A stretch of DNA of 64,000 nucleotides. Source: Actinomadura rudentiformis (GTDB lineage Bacteria; Actinomycetota; Actinomycetes; Streptosporangiales; Streptosporangiaceae). The first letter of the stretch is position 1. Every line of letters starts with the position of its first letter. Below, piece by piece: positions 8,082-19,060 of this stretch. The notes under the pieces were generated by a model, which saw only the letters and a list, made by a program, of their open reading frames with translations, did not search any database and had not been told where the DNA came from. The translations under genes and the position numbers were made by a program. The stretch lies in NCBI RefSeq assembly GCF_008923185.1, contig NZ_WBMT01000030.1:85940-149939 (forward strand). Reading direction: 5' to 3'.

Positions 8082-9317
8082 TCAGGAACGGGGCAGCCGG
8101 GAGAACGCGCCATTGTCGGCCCGTGGCTCGCGGGGCAGCCCGAGCACCCGCTCGCCGATCAGATTCCGCTGGATCTCGTCCGTGCCGCCCGCCACCCGGT
8201 AACCGGGGGCGCCCAGCAGGTGCCCGGTCCAGGCGAACGTGCCCGGCTCGCCGGTGTCGGCGGCGATGCGCGCCCCCATCACCTCGGCGGCGACCCGGCC
8301 GGTCAGGGTGAGCGTCTGCGAGGCCATCAGCTTGGTGATGGACGCGGCGGGGCCGGGACGCCGTCCGGCGGCGGTGGCCCGGGCCACCCGGTCCACCGTG
8401 GCCGCGTGCAGGACGGCCCGCACGTGCAGGTCGGCCAGCCGCTGACGTACCAGCGGGTCACCGGTCCGGTCGAGCCGGCGTGCCAGTGCCACCACGTCAC
8501 CGACCGATCCACCCTTGCGTCGCCTGCCCGCCCCCGAGGCGGACCGCTCGAACGCCAGCGTGGCGTTGGCGATCTCCCAGCCCTGGCCGGGCGCGCCCAG
8601 CCGCAGTGCGTCGGGGACGCGCACCCGTTCCAGGAACACCTCATTGAAGGACGACCCGCCGCTCATCTGCCGGATCGGCCTGATCGTCAGTCCCGGTGCG
8701 TCCATCGGCACCAGGAACGCGGTGATCCCGGCCTGCTTGACCACCTCGGGATCGGTGCGCGCCAGCACCATGCCGTAGTCGGCGAACCGGGCGCCGGAGG
8801 TCCACACCTTCTGTCCGGTGAGGACCCAGGCGTCACCCTCGCGCACGGCCTTGGTGGACAGCGCGGCCAGGTCGGAGCCCGCGCCGGGCTCGCTGAACAG
8901 CTGGCAGGCCAGCAGGTCGGTGCGCTGGAAGGCGCGGGCGAGCCGCCGGCGTTGCTCCGGCGTGCCGTAGACGGCGACCGCCGAACCGACCAGGCCCACG
9001 GTGACGCTGATCAACTCGGTGCTCGGCGGCACCGCGAAGCCCGTCTCCTCCTGGGCGAACGCGGTCGCGTACGCGGCGGGCAGGCCCCGGCCGCCGTGCT
9101 CCTCGGCCAAGGTCAGCGCCTGGAATCCGGCGTCGAACCTCGCCCGCTGGTAGGCGCGGGCCCGGTCCAGCAGCGCCCGCTCCTCCTCGTCGGACAGGTT
9201 GTGGAAGACGGCGTAGTCGTCCGGTTCCTCGTCATGGTCGAACCCTTTGGGCGGCAGGGTGGCGGCGAGCCATCGGCGTACTTGCTCCCGCCACTGCTCC
9301 AGGGTGGGTGTGGGCAT
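8082..9317 (-). CDS. Acyl-CoA dehydrogenase
   Basis: This 411-residue flavin enzyme introduces an alpha,beta double bond into an acyl-CoA. It has the N-terminal helical domain, a middle beta domain with the FAD-contacting GQKVWTSGA segment, and a C-terminal helical domain ending in GGTDEIQRNLIGERVLG. ATG 9317 is chosen because it starts the protein fold and follows GAGGAAC. A second, unlike acyl-CoA dehydrogenase is directly upstream. Such adjacent unequal pairs form alpha2beta2 enzymes in steroid catabolism, and a heteromer is likely here by inference. Confidence 0.9.
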   Translation of the reverse strand: MPTPTLEQWREQVRRWLAATLPPKGFDHDEEPDDYAVFHNLSDEEERALLDRARAYQRARFDAGFQALTLAEEHGGRGLPAAYATAFAQEETGFAVPPSTELISVTVGLVGSAVAVYGTPEQRRRLARAFQRTDLLACQLFSEPGAGSDLAALSTKAVREGDAWVLTGQKVWTSGARFADYGMVLARTDPEVVKQAGITAFLVPMDAPGLTIRPIRQMSGGSSFNEVFLERVRVPDALRLGAPGQGWEIANATLAFERSASGAGRRRKGGSVGDVVALARRLDRTGDPLVRQRLADLHVRAVLHAATVDRVARATAAGRRPGPAASITKLMASQTLTLTGRVAAEVMGARIAADTGEPGTFAWTGHLLGAPGYRVAGGTDEIQRNLIGERVLGLPREPRADNGAFSRLPRS

Positions 9318-9343
9318 GTCCGTTCCTCGTTCTCGCCCGCGCA

Positions 9344-10483
9344 CTACCAGCCCAGAAGCCGGGCGAGCCGTTCGCGGTGATGGGCGGAACCGCCGAGCAG
9401 AGCGGCGTCGGCCACCGCCCGCCGGAAGTACAGGTGCGCGTCGTGTTCCCAGGTGAAGCCGATGCCGCCGTGGAGCTGCACGGTCTCCTCGGCCACCCAC
9501 GCGTAGGCCTCGCAGCACCAGCTCTGCGCCACCGCCGCGGCCTCAGCGAGCGCGGACGGGTCGTCCTGGACGGCCACCGCGCGCAGCACCGCCGACCGGG
9601 CGGTCTCCACCTGCAGCAGCATGTCGGCGCAGCGGTGCTTGACCGCCTGGAAGCTCCCGATGGCACGGCCGAACTGGGTGCGTTCACGGGCATAGGCGAC
9701 GGTCATGTCCAGGCACGCCTGAGCGCCACCGAGTTGCTCGGCCGACAGGGCCACCAGCGCCAGGTCGAGGCCCTCGGTGACCGCCGTCGCGCCGGTACCG
9801 CCGACGGTGACGCGGACGGCCGGGGCGTCGTCCAGCAGCAACATCGCCTGGGAACGGCTCAGGTCGAGGCATTCGGTGGGCCGCGCCGTCACGCCCGGGG
9901 CACCGGCGGCCACGGTGAACACGTCCACTCCGTCCGGCCCGGCCGCCGCGACGACGAAACCGGCGGCGGCGGTGCCGTCGAGCACGAACGGGCTCATCCC
10001 GGTCAGCCGCCAGCCGTCCCCGGCCGGCTGCGCGGTCACCGCCAGGTTCTCCGGACGCCAGGCTCCGTCGGCGTCGGCGACGGCCAGCGCGTGCACCTGC
10101 CCCTCTGCCAGGGCCTTGAGGGCGGTCGTGGAGAGCGGGCCGCACCGGGCGAGCACCTGGCCCGCCAGCACGGTCGAGCCCAGGAACGGCACCGGCGCGA
10201 GCACCCGGCCCAGCTCTTCGCACACCACGGCCAGTTCCGCCAAGCCACCGTCGCCGTACGGCCCGGGAAGGCCCAGCCCGGCGAGTCCGACTTCCTGGGC
10301 GAGCACACGCCACAGCCGCTCGTCGTATCCTCGCCCGTTCTCGTCCAGCTCGCGGACGGACGTCGTCCCGCCCGCGTCGGCACAGACCTCACGGACGGTG
10401 TCCCGCAGAGCCTCCAGCTCCTCGTCGTCCAACGTCGAGGCGCCGGTCTGCGCGGTGCCGGTCTGCGCGGTGCTCGCGGTCAT
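9344..10483 (-). CDS. Acyl-CoA dehydrogenase, probable second subunit of a heteromer
   Basis: This 379-residue acyl-CoA dehydrogenase family protein ends in the QLHGGIGFTWEHD motif typical of one subunit class in heteromeric actinobacterial enzymes. It is shorter than its neighbour and only weakly like it. The ATG start at 10483 overlaps the stop of the PPDK-like gene by 4 bp (ATGA). The gap to the next dehydrogenase gene is 26 bp. It probably pairs with the 8082-9317 product; which subunit carries the catalytic base cannot be settled by eye. Confidence 0.9.
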   Translation of the reverse strand: MTASTAQTGTAQTGASTLDDEELEALRDTVREVCADAGGTTSVRELDENGRGYDERLWRVLAQEVGLAGLGLPGPYGDGGLAELAVVCEELGRVLAPVPFLGSTVLAGQVLARCGPLSTTALKALAEGQVHALAVADADGAWRPENLAVTAQPAGDGWRLTGMSPFVLDGTAAAGFVVAAAGPDGVDVFTVAAGAPGVTARPTECLDLSRSQAMLLLDDAPAVRVTVGGTGATAVTEGLDLALVALSAEQLGGAQACLDMTVAYARERTQFGRAIGSFQAVKHRCADMLLQVETARSAVLRAVAVQDDPSALAEAAAVAQSWCCEAYAWVAEETVQLHGGIGFTWEHDAHLYFRRAVADAALLGGSAHHRERLARLLGW

Positions 10484-13056
10484 GGGGTCCTGCCCTCCTG
10501 TGCGGCGCAGGTCGCCTGGGCGGCGGCCAGGCGGGCGACCGGCACCCGGCCGGGCGAGCAGGACACGTAGTCCAGGCCCAGCCGGTCGCACAGCTCGATC
10601 GAGGCCGGGTCGCCGCCGTGCTCGCCGCACAGGCCGAGTTTGATGTCCGGACGCACCGCCCGGGCCCGCTGGACGGCGATCTCGATCAGCGCGCCGACCC
10701 CGTCGGCGTCGAGCCGCTCGAACGGGCTGGCGGCCAGCAGCCCGCCCGCCACGTACGGCTCCAGGACCCGCCGCTCGACGTCGTCGCGGGAGAAGCCGTA
10801 GGTGAGCTGGGTCAGGTCGTTGGTCCCGAAGGACAGGAACTGCGCGGTACGCGCCAGCTCCCCGGCCAGCAGGGCCGCGCGCGGCGTCTCCACCATGCTG
10901 CCGATCCGGTACGGCACGGCGCTGACGTCGATGCCCGCCCGCGCCGCCACCGCCTCGGCGGCGGCACGGACCTGCCGGGCGGCCGCGGTCAGTTCCTCGG
11001 GCAGGCTCACCAGCGGGATCATCACCTCGAGCTCCGGCTCGACACCCTCGGCGCGCACGTCGAGCCAGGCGCCGAACAGCGCCTCTGCCTGAGCCGGGTA
11101 GAGCCGGTCGTGCAGCAGGGCCAACCGCACGCCGCGCACCCCGAGCATGGGGTTGGCCTCGCGCAGTTCCTCGGCGCGTTCCTCGGCCTCGGCGTCGCCG
11201 GCCCGGCCGGGCGCGGGCAGGAACTCGTGCATCGGCGCGTCCAGCAGCCGCACGGTGACGGGCCGGGAGCCGGTTCCGCGCAGCAGTTCGCGGAAGTCCT
11301 CCCGCTGGGCCTCCGCCAGCGCGTCCAGCGCCCGCCGCTCGGCCTCGGGATCGGCGGCCAGGATGACCCGCCGGATCAGGGGCAGCCGCTCGCCGAGGAA
11401 CTGGTGCTCGGTGCGGCACAGCCCGATGCCCTCGGCCCCGAGCTCCACCGCCGTCCGGGCGTCCCGCCCGGTGTCGGCGTTGGCGCGCACGCCGAGCTTG
11501 CGCAGCGTGTCCGCCCAGCCGAGCACGGTCTCGAGTTCGCGTGGCGGGCGGGCGGCACTGATCTCCACCTGGCCCGTGTAGACCGCTCCGGTCCGCCCGT
11601 CCAGGGCCACCATGTCGCCCTCGCACAGCGTCCGGTCTCCGGCCGTCGCGGTGCCGGACGCGGCGTCGATCCGCAGCCCGCCGGCTCCGCAGACAGCGGG
11701 CACCCCCACGCCGCGCGCCACCACGGCGGCGTGCGAGGCCAGCCCGCCGGCGGCGGTGATCACCCCGGCGGAGGCCAGCAGGCCGGGCAGATCGGCCGGC
11801 GTCGTCTCCGTGGCGACCAGCACGACCGGGACGCCCTCGGCGGCCCGGCTCACCGCCGCGTCGCTGGACAGGACCATCTCACCGCACGCCGCCCCGGCGG
11901 AGGCGGGCAGCCCTCGCACCAGTTCGGTCTCGGTTCCGGTCAATCTGAGCTGGGGATGCAGCAACTCCTGCACGTCGGCGGGCCGCACCTGCCGGACTGC
12001 CGCGCGCTCGGCGCGGGCCCCCGCGTTCACCAGATCCACGGCCAGGCGGACGGCGGCCAGGCCGGCGGCCCGTTCCGGCCGGGCCGACAGCAGCGCCAGT
12101 TCGCCGTCGCGCAACTCGAAGTCCAGGGCGGCGGGCGCCGCGAAGTGCTGTTCCAGCGTGAGCAGCGCGCTCTCCAGAAGCCCCGCACCGCCCGGCACCG
12201 CCGACAGGTCCTCCGGCCGGGGCGGGCGGGGGGCGCTGCGGCGCACACCCCGGTAGAACGTGCCGGTGGGACGGAAGGCGCCGGTCTCGGGGTCGCGGCT
12301 GGTGGCGGTTCCGAAGCCGGACAGGTCCCACGGGCCCAGCACGAGGGCCTGGACGTGCAGTGCCAGCGGCAGGTCGGCGGGCAGCTTCTGGGTGCGCCGC
12401 GCGCGCTTGGCCCGTGGTGTCTGCCAGCGGGCCAGCATCGCGCGAGCCGCCACCGCGAGCTGGCCGGCCGGATCGTCGGGAAACGGCGCTTGGGCCTCGG
12501 CGGCGATGAGCTCCAGCAGCGCGGGCACCTGCTCGCACGGGTCGGTCACGTCGAACATGAGGTCGTCCATCGCCGCCCCGGCCACCCCCAAGCCGTGCTC
12601 CCCGATGCTGCGTAGCATCGTCCCCCACACCTCGTGCAGCACCCGGTCACGTGCGATGACCTTCATCACGGCATCGCGGTTGTGCGGGGCCAGCCCCACC
12701 ACTGGCAGATCGGGCGGCAGCCCTGCGACCGGAACGGGGGCGCTGGCGGTGAGCCGCACCAGCATCGGACGCTCACCGTGGGCGAGCCGCCGCCCGGCCA
12801 GCTGCTGCAGTAGCTCGACGGCGGCCATGGCGAGGTCGGGATCGGTGAGGGACTCGGCGTCGGCGACCGGTACGGTCAGGCCGGCGACCGTGGGCAGGCC
12901 CAGGGAGATGAGCTCGTCCATCTGGAACCCGTGCGTGCCGAGCGCGGCGGCGTCGAGCCCGCGGGCGCGTCCCTGCCCGTAGGGAATCAGCCCGTAGGGG
13001 ATCAGCCCGTGCCCGAGTGATGAGCCCGCGCGGGACGCCCGGCCGGAGACGCTCAA
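10480..13056 (-). CDS. Pyruvate phosphate dikinase-like PEP-utilizing protein with degenerate ATP-grasp half
   Basis: The 858-residue length and domain order match pyruvate phosphate dikinase (PPDK). The C-terminal half looks intact: swivelling phosphohistidine domain with H442 in GGLASHAAVV, TIM barrel with R548 in GLCRTEH, and C810 in CGEHGGDP. The N-terminal nucleotide-binding half is badly eroded: the usual VRSGA arginine motif reads VRLTASAP, the glycine-rich MPGMMDT segment is missing, and the LQTRNGKR segment reads LLSARPERA. The protein may therefore shuttle phosphoryl from PEP to histidine without making ATP. It starts at TTG 13056, overlapping the upstream gene by 4 bp. Near the N-terminus LIPYG is duplicated by a 15-bp tandem repeat. 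Confidence 0.85.
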   Translation of the reverse strand: MSVSGRASRAGSSLGHGLIPYGLIPYGQGRARGLDAAALGTHGFQMDELISLGLPTVAGLTVPVADAESLTDPDLAMAAVELLQQLAGRRLAHGERPMLVRLTASAPVPVAGLPPDLPVVGLAPHNRDAVMKVIARDRVLHEVWGTMLRSIGEHGLGVAGAAMDDLMFDVTDPCEQVPALLELIAAEAQAPFPDDPAGQLAVAARAMLARWQTPRAKRARRTQKLPADLPLALHVQALVLGPWDLSGFGTATSRDPETGAFRPTGTFYRGVRRSAPRPPRPEDLSAVPGGAGLLESALLTLEQHFAAPAALDFELRDGELALLSARPERAAGLAAVRLAVDLVNAGARAERAAVRQVRPADVQELLHPQLRLTGTETELVRGLPASAGAACGEMVLSSDAAVSRAAEGVPVVLVATETTPADLPGLLASAGVITAAGGLASHAAVVARGVGVPAVCGAGGLRIDAASGTATAGDRTLCEGDMVALDGRTGAVYTGQVEISAARPPRELETVLGWADTLRKLGVRANADTGRDARTAVELGAEGIGLCRTEHQFLGERLPLIRRVILAADPEAERRALDALAEAQREDFRELLRGTGSRPVTVRLLDAPMHEFLPAPGRAGDAEAEERAEELREANPMLGVRGVRLALLHDRLYPAQAEALFGAWLDVRAEGVEPELEVMIPLVSLPEELTAAARQVRAAAEAVAARAGIDVSAVPYRIGSMVETPRAALLAGELARTAQFLSFGTNDLTQLTYGFSRDDVERRVLEPYVAGGLLAASPFERLDADGVGALIEIAVQRARAVRPDIKLGLCGEHGGDPASIELCDRLGLDYVSCSPGRVPVARLAAAQATCAAQEGRTP

Positions 13057-13706
13057 CCGGCGTCCCTGGTTTCGGCGACCAGGCGCTCCTCGAGCTCGGC
13101 GTCCTCGGCGCGGCTGACGCCCAGGGCCAGCAGCAGCTCCTGGTGGAGGTGCATCCAGACCGTGTGGTACGAGTCGAACATCGGTGAGGCCAGCCAGGAG
13201 TGATCGCCGTCGTCGAGCCGCTCCAGTGCCGCCTCCAGCCGCGTCAGGTATCCGCCGGTGCGGGGCAGGACCGGCGCGAGCCGCCGCAGGACCGGCGCGA
13301 CCGCCTCGTGGACGTCATCGAGGTCGTCCCGGACCGCGGCGTCGTAGGCGGCGTCCGAGTGGTCGTTGGCGCTCCCGTCCGGGTGGCATTGCCAGGCGGT
13401 GCACACATCGCGCAGGCGCCGGTTGATCGGCAGGAACGTCTCGTACAGGGCGCGGACCCGCTGCTCCTCGGCGGAACCGGAGGGCAGCCGCAGCATCTCG
13501 CCCGCCAGCTCGGTGCCTCGTGGGGTCGGCATCGCCAGCGGACCCTTGAGCACCGCGAATCCCTGGGCGGCCAGGGCTTCCAACTGCGGGGTCGCGGGTC
13601 CGCGGCGCATCCCGCGGACGGCGAGCTCGACCAGTTCGGCGGCGAAGTCCTCGGCCAGTGGCGTGGCGGACCGGCCGACGCTGCCGGTGGCGGGCAAGGC
13701 GGGCAT
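13053..13706 (-). CDS. Unknown helical protein, first gene of the PPDK-like/acyl-CoA dehydrogenase operon
   Basis: This 217-residue soluble protein belongs to no family I can name. Residues about 40-75 (LEALAAQGFAVLKG through TPRGTELAGEMLR) resemble a winged-helix fold; the remainder is predicted helical and acidic. It is the promoter-proximal gene of the minus-strand operon and overlaps the PPDK-like gene by 4 bp, suggesting equimolar synthesis. A regulatory or accessory partner of the PPDK-like protein is the simplest reading, by context only. Confidence 0.75.
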   Translation of the reverse strand: MPALPATGSVGRSATPLAEDFAAELVELAVRGMRRGPATPQLEALAAQGFAVLKGPLAMPTPRGTELAGEMLRLPSGSAEEQRVRALYETFLPINRRLRDVCTAWQCHPDGSANDHSDAAYDAAVRDDLDDVHEAVAPVLRRLAPVLPRTGGYLTRLEAALERLDDGDHSWLASPMFDSYHTVWMHLHQELLLALGVSRAEDAELEERLVAETRDAG

Positions 13707-14296
13707 GTCGCGCTCCTCTCCGGACCGCGGCGGCCCGGCGCTGGCGGGTCACGGCACCGGGGCGACGTGACCTGGGTGGGTGACGGGGGTGAGTGACGGG
13801 GATGAGCGGCGGGGATGAGTGACGTGGGTTACATCGGGTGGTGAGGGCATCGTGCCGCGTTAGCGAACTCGACGTCAAGAAACTCGCCGCTACTTTTTGG
13901 AGGTTCGATCAAGTAAGCCGCCGCGTCCGGATGGCCGGGAATCGTGCGCGTTCCAGGGTGCCGGTACTCCATGGAACACCAGGTCGGTGGCCATATTCCA
14001 GTGCCCGACCGACGATCATCGGCTGGGCCGCCGGTCGGGCCGTCCCGGCGGGTCCAGTGGCGGGTGCGCGGCGGTGCGGCGCCGACGCGATCGGAGGCGG
14101 AGGCGGTGCCCGGGTGCCGAATCCGGATCCCTTCCCACCCTCCCGGCCTGGTGCACCCACTCCCGGTGCCCGGCCGCGAACCGCGCCAGATACTGTAGCC
14201 ATGATAAAGAAACTGGGTCATACTTCCGGCCATGGGAGCTGACCTTCCGCCCGGCCGGACCTCGTCCGGACGGGCCCGCGCGGCGGAGCGGCGGCC
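13707..14296. promoter_or_regulatory. 590-bp divergent intergenic region
   Basis: No convincing gene is seen. The region separates the minus-strand operon from the F420-type oxidoreductase and must hold both promoters. TACTT (13891-13895) and AAGTA (13911-13915) form a spaced inverted repeat, and TCAAGTAAG (13909-13917) recurs at 16322-16330. Tandem GGGGGTGAGTGACGG-like repeats lie at about 13785-13830. Confidence 0.5.
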
Positions 14297-15265
14297 ATGA
14301 GCGCGCGCCCCTTCCGCTTCGCCTGCCAGGCCTACCGTTCGACGTCCGCGCGGCACTGGCGGGAACTGGCCCGCCGGGTCGAGGCGCTGGGCTACGCGAG
14401 CCTGCAGGTGCCCGATCACTACATCGGCCCCGGACCGGCGCTCGACTCCACGGGGCACTCGGTACAGGTGCTGGCCGCCGTTCCGGCGATCGCGATGGCC
14501 GCCGCGGTGACGTCGACGCTGGAGGTCGGAGCCAGGGTCCTGTGCACCGGCTATCACCACCCGGTCGTCCTGGCCAAGGAGGCCGCCACTCTCCAGCTGC
14601 TCTCGGAGGGCCGGTTTCAGCTGGGACTGGGCGCGGGCTGGCTCGCGGCGGAGTACGACGCCATGGGTGTGCCGTTCCCGAGTGCCGCCGAGCGCATCGA
14701 CCGGCTGGAAGAGACGCTGGAGCTGGTGCGGCAGAGCTTCGCCGGCGGCCCCGTCGACGTGCGGGGAGAACACGTGCACGCCACGGGCTTCACGGCGGTG
14801 CCCGCGATCGAGCGACCGCCGCCGATCATGGTGGGCGGCGGGGCGCCGCGTGTCCTGAGGCTGGCCGGTGCCCGGGCCGACATCGTGAGCGTCAACTTCA
14901 ACAACGCCTCCGGCGTCCTGGGGCCGGACAGCGTCGCGTCGTCCACGGCCGAGCAGACCCGGCGCAAGCTGGACTGGGTGCGGTCCGGGGCGGGAGAGCG
15001 CTTCGGCGGACTCACGCTGGAGATCGCCGCCTACTTCGTGGCCGTCGACTCGGGAAAGGGCCCCGGGGCCGAGGCACTGACGGCGCGCACCGGGCTCGAC
15101 GCCGAACGGCTCCGCGAGTTCCCGCACGCGCTGGTGGGGTCGGTTGACGCGATCTGTGAAGAGCTCGAACGCCGCCGTGCCGAGTACGGCTTCTCCTACG
15201 TGACCGTGGGCGAGGCGGTCCTGGACGACTTCGCGCCCGTCGTCGCGCGGCTGTCCGGCCGCTGA
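14297..15265 (+). CDS. Luciferase-like (LLM class) F420-dependent oxidoreductase
   Basis: This 322-residue TIM-barrel protein belongs to the bacterial luciferase superfamily, in the actinobacterial branch that normally uses cofactor F420. Family features include the N-terminal strand leading to DHYIGPG, the central LGAGW loop (about residue 110) and IMVGGGAPR (about 175). It starts at ATG 14297, 37 bp ahead of the SDR it probably shares a transcript with. Family members reduce or oxidise ketones and enones, which suits the surrounding redox genes. The substrate is not predictable. Confidence 0.87.
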   Translation: MSARPFRFACQAYRSTSARHWRELARRVEALGYASLQVPDHYIGPGPALDSTGHSVQVLAAVPAIAMAAAVTSTLEVGARVLCTGYHHPVVLAKEAATLQLLSEGRFQLGLGAGWLAAEYDAMGVPFPSAAERIDRLEETLELVRQSFAGGPVDVRGEHVHATGFTAVPAIERPPPIMVGGGAPRVLRLAGARADIVSVNFNNASGVLGPDSVASSTAEQTRRKLDWVRSGAGERFGGLTLEIAAYFVAVDSGKGPGAEALTARTGLDAERLREFPHALVGSVDAICEELERRRAEYGFSYVTVGEAVLDDFAPVVARLSGR

Positions 15266-15302
15266 GCCCCGATCGGTGCTCGCCGGAAGGGAGTGAGAGC
15301 AC

Positions 15303-16121
15303 ATGCCGTCTGAGGTGATCTCTCCGGTCGCTCTGGTGACCGGTGCCGGCTCGGGCATCGGCCGGGCGACCGCCGAACTCCTGCTCGCCCGCGGTTACCG
15401 GGTCGTCGGCGTCGACCGGGACGCCGCGGCCATCTCCTGGCTGTCGGCCGGACCGGCCGCGGAGACGGTCTGCGGCGATGTCGCCGACGAGGCCGTCAAC
15501 CTCCGCGCGGTCGAGGTCGCCGAGAGCCGTTTCGGGCGGCTCGACACCGTCGTGCTCAATGCCGGCATGCCGGGGTCGGGCTCCCTTGAGACGCTGGACC
15601 TGGAGGTTGTCCGGCGGGTGTTCGCGGTCAATGCCTTCGGCGTGGTGCTGGGCATGAGGTCCGCCGTTCCGGCGCTGCGCCGCGCGGGCGGCGGCGCCGC
15701 CGTGGTGACGGCCTCGGTCTCCGGCCTGGGCGGTGAGCCGAACCGCTGGTCGTACGGCATGTCCAAGGCCGGCGCGATCAACCTCGCGCGGTGCCTGGCC
15801 GTCGACCTGGCGGTGGACGGTGTCAGGGTCAACGTCGTCTGCCCGGGACCGGTGCACACCCCCATGACCCGCGGGCTGCGGGAGGCGCAGCCGGAACGCT
15901 ACGAGGCGCTCCGCCGGGCGGTGCCGCTGCAGCGCTGGGGCGAGGCCGCGGAGGTCGCCGAGGTGATCGCCTTTCTGGTGTCGCCGGCCGCGAGCTTCCT
16001 GACCGGCGTGGTCATCCCGGTGGACGGCGGCGTCTCGGCCCGGACCGGCCAGTTCCTTCCGCCCGAGCCGGGGACGGCGCCCGTCACCAGCGCGACCCGG
16101 CACGAACCACCAGCTAACTAA
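15303..16121 (+). CDS. Short-chain dehydrogenase/reductase
   Basis: This 272-residue SDR oxidises or reduces an alcohol/ketone with NAD(P). It shows the glycine-rich TGAGSGIG nucleotide motif near residue 14, the NAG motif (LNAGMPG) and the catalytic S...YxxxK set (SVSG, then YGMSK). The ATG start follows GGAAGGGAG. The last 20 residues extend beyond the usual SDR end and are Pro/Thr-rich. It is one of four SDRs in this island, which suggests several sequential or alternative alcohol oxidations. Confidence 0.9.
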   Translation: MPSEVISPVALVTGAGSGIGRATAELLLARGYRVVGVDRDAAAISWLSAGPAAETVCGDVADEAVNLRAVEVAESRFGRLDTVVLNAGMPGSGSLETLDLEVVRRVFAVNAFGVVLGMRSAVPALRRAGGGAAVVTASVSGLGGEPNRWSYGMSKAGAINLARCLAVDLAVDGVRVNVVCPGPVHTPMTRGLREAQPERYEALRRAVPLQRWGEAAEVAEVIAFLVSPAASFLTGVVIPVDGGVSARTGQFLPPEPGTAPVTSATRHEPPAN

Positions 16122-16131
16122 TAGTCGGCAT

Positions 16132-16338
16132 CAGTAACTGACCCCGGATTTCACCATCGGTCCAGGGGAGAGTCCGGTTCGACCGCGCGGTAGTCCGGTA
16201 GGCCGGTCCTGCCGCGCGGATTGAGTTGTCGCTGGTGGAGCTGGAAAATTCCCGGCCTCAGCCGATTGCGCGGCCGGTAGTGCCCGGTTACTGTGTCCCA
16301 CATCACAAACACTAACGGCTCTCAAGTAAGTCGAGCCG
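16132..16338. promoter_or_regulatory. Operator-like sites ahead of the ABC importer operon
   Basis: CAGTAAC (16132-16138, within AGTAACTG as also at 32-39) faces GTTACTG (16287-16293). CGGCTC (16316-16321) and GAGCCG (16333-16338) flank TCAAGTAAGTC, making a 6-11-6 inverted repeat 24 bp ahead of the ATPase ATG. These words match those in front of the other catabolic operons, suggesting shared control. Confidence 0.45.
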
Positions 16339-16361
16339 GGACTGGGATGCCGGGAGGGCTC

Positions 16362-17873
<1,512 letters not shown>

Positions 17874-17941
17874 GCCGGCGCATCCGGCCGTCCGTCACGT
17901 TGTCCGAACCGCCGAGCGGCAACAGGGCCGAGGGAGTGCAC

Positions 17942-18982
17942 ATGACCACAGACGCAGCCGAGCCGAGGACCGACGGCGTGCCACCTCATGCCGGCCACGG
18001 GCCGGTCGCGCAGACGTCCCCGGCCACGCCCGGCCGCCTCCGGCGCCCGCCGAACCTGGGCCTCGATCGCTTCAGCGGCCTGTACGTCTGGGCGGCGGCC
18101 ATCGTGATCTTCGCCGTCTGGGTGCCGGACACCTTCCTGACCACCGCCAACGCCCGTGTCGTGGCGGGCGACCAGGCGATCACCGCGATGCTGGCGATCG
18201 GGCTCGTCCTGCCGCTGGCGGCCGGGGTCTTCGACCTGTCGTGCGCGGCGACCATGGGGTTCTCGGTGACCGTCGTGATGTGGCTGCAGGTGCACGGGGT
18301 CAACGCGCTGCTGGCCGCGCTCATCACCATCGCGGTGGGAGCCGGGATCGGGGCCCTCAACGGGTTCATCGTCGTCGAGCTGCGGGTCAACTCGTTCATC
18401 GGCACCCTGGGGGTCAGCAGCATCCTGACCGGCGCCGCGTACTGGGTGACCAACGGCCAGCAGATCGTCGAGGGCGTCTCGGTGAACTTCCTCGACTTCG
18501 GCGGGTTCCAATGGTGGGGCCTGCCGCTGCCCTTCTACCTGATGCTGGTGCTCGCCGCCGTCGTCTACATCGTCATCGAGCACACCACCGTCGGCCGCTA
18601 CCTGTACGCGGTCGGCGGCAACCCGCAGGCGGCGCGGCTGGCCGGCGTGCGCGACCGGCGCCTGGTGTTCGGCGCGCTGCTCACCTCGGCGACCGTCGCC
18701 GCCTTCACCGGAGTCGTCCTGGCGAGCAAGCTCGGCTCCGCCTCCTATGACGTCGGCCTGACCTACCTGCTGCCGGCCTTCAGCGCGGTCTTCCTGGGAT
18801 CGACCCAGATCAGGGCGGGCCGCGTCAACGTGCTCGGCACGCTCGTCGCCATCTACCTGCTCGCGACGGGCGTGAAGGGACTGCAGCTGGCCGGTGCGCC
18901 GGTGTTCGTCAACGACCTGTTCAACGGGCTGGCGCTCGTCGTCGCGGTCGCGCTCGCGGGCCGCTCGGCACGCCGTACCTGA
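17942..18982 (+). CDS. CUT2-type sugar ABC transporter permease (RbsC-like)
   Basis: This 346-residue integral membrane protein has roughly eight to ten hydrophobic segments after a 45-residue polar N-terminus. The EAA-like loop reads VGGNPQAARLAGV, as in RbsC permeases. The ATG at 17942 follows GAGGGAGTG. It forms the channel for the ATPase encoded 68 bp upstream and the lipoprotein encoded downstream. The same family also imports non-sugar ligands such as autoinducer-2, so the cargo may not be a sugar given the catabolic context. Confidence 0.93.
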   Translation: MTTDAAEPRTDGVPPHAGHGPVAQTSPATPGRLRRPPNLGLDRFSGLYVWAAAIVIFAVWVPDTFLTTANARVVAGDQAITAMLAIGLVLPLAAGVFDLSCAATMGFSVTVVMWLQVHGVNALLAALITIAVGAGIGALNGFIVVELRVNSFIGTLGVSSILTGAAYWVTNGQQIVEGVSVNFLDFGGFQWWGLPLPFYLMLVLAAVVYIVIEHTTVGRYLYAVGGNPQAARLAGVRDRRLVFGALLTSATVAAFTGVVLASKLGSASYDVGLTYLLPAFSAVFLGSTQIRAGRVNVLGTLVAIYLLATGVKGLQLAGAPVFVNDLFNGLALVVAVALAGRSARRT

Positions 18983-19060
18983 CCCCGCCGCCGGCCCGGC
19001 ACGCTCCCGCCTTCGTTCCCCGCCCGCCACGGGGACCCCTCACCCCACGGAAGAGGAGCA

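Noticed and set aside
13838..14242. Plus-strand frame in the 590-bp divergent gap
   Set aside because: It has no ribosome-binding site, an Arg/Ser/Pro-rich random composition and no family resemblance, and would cover the promoter region.
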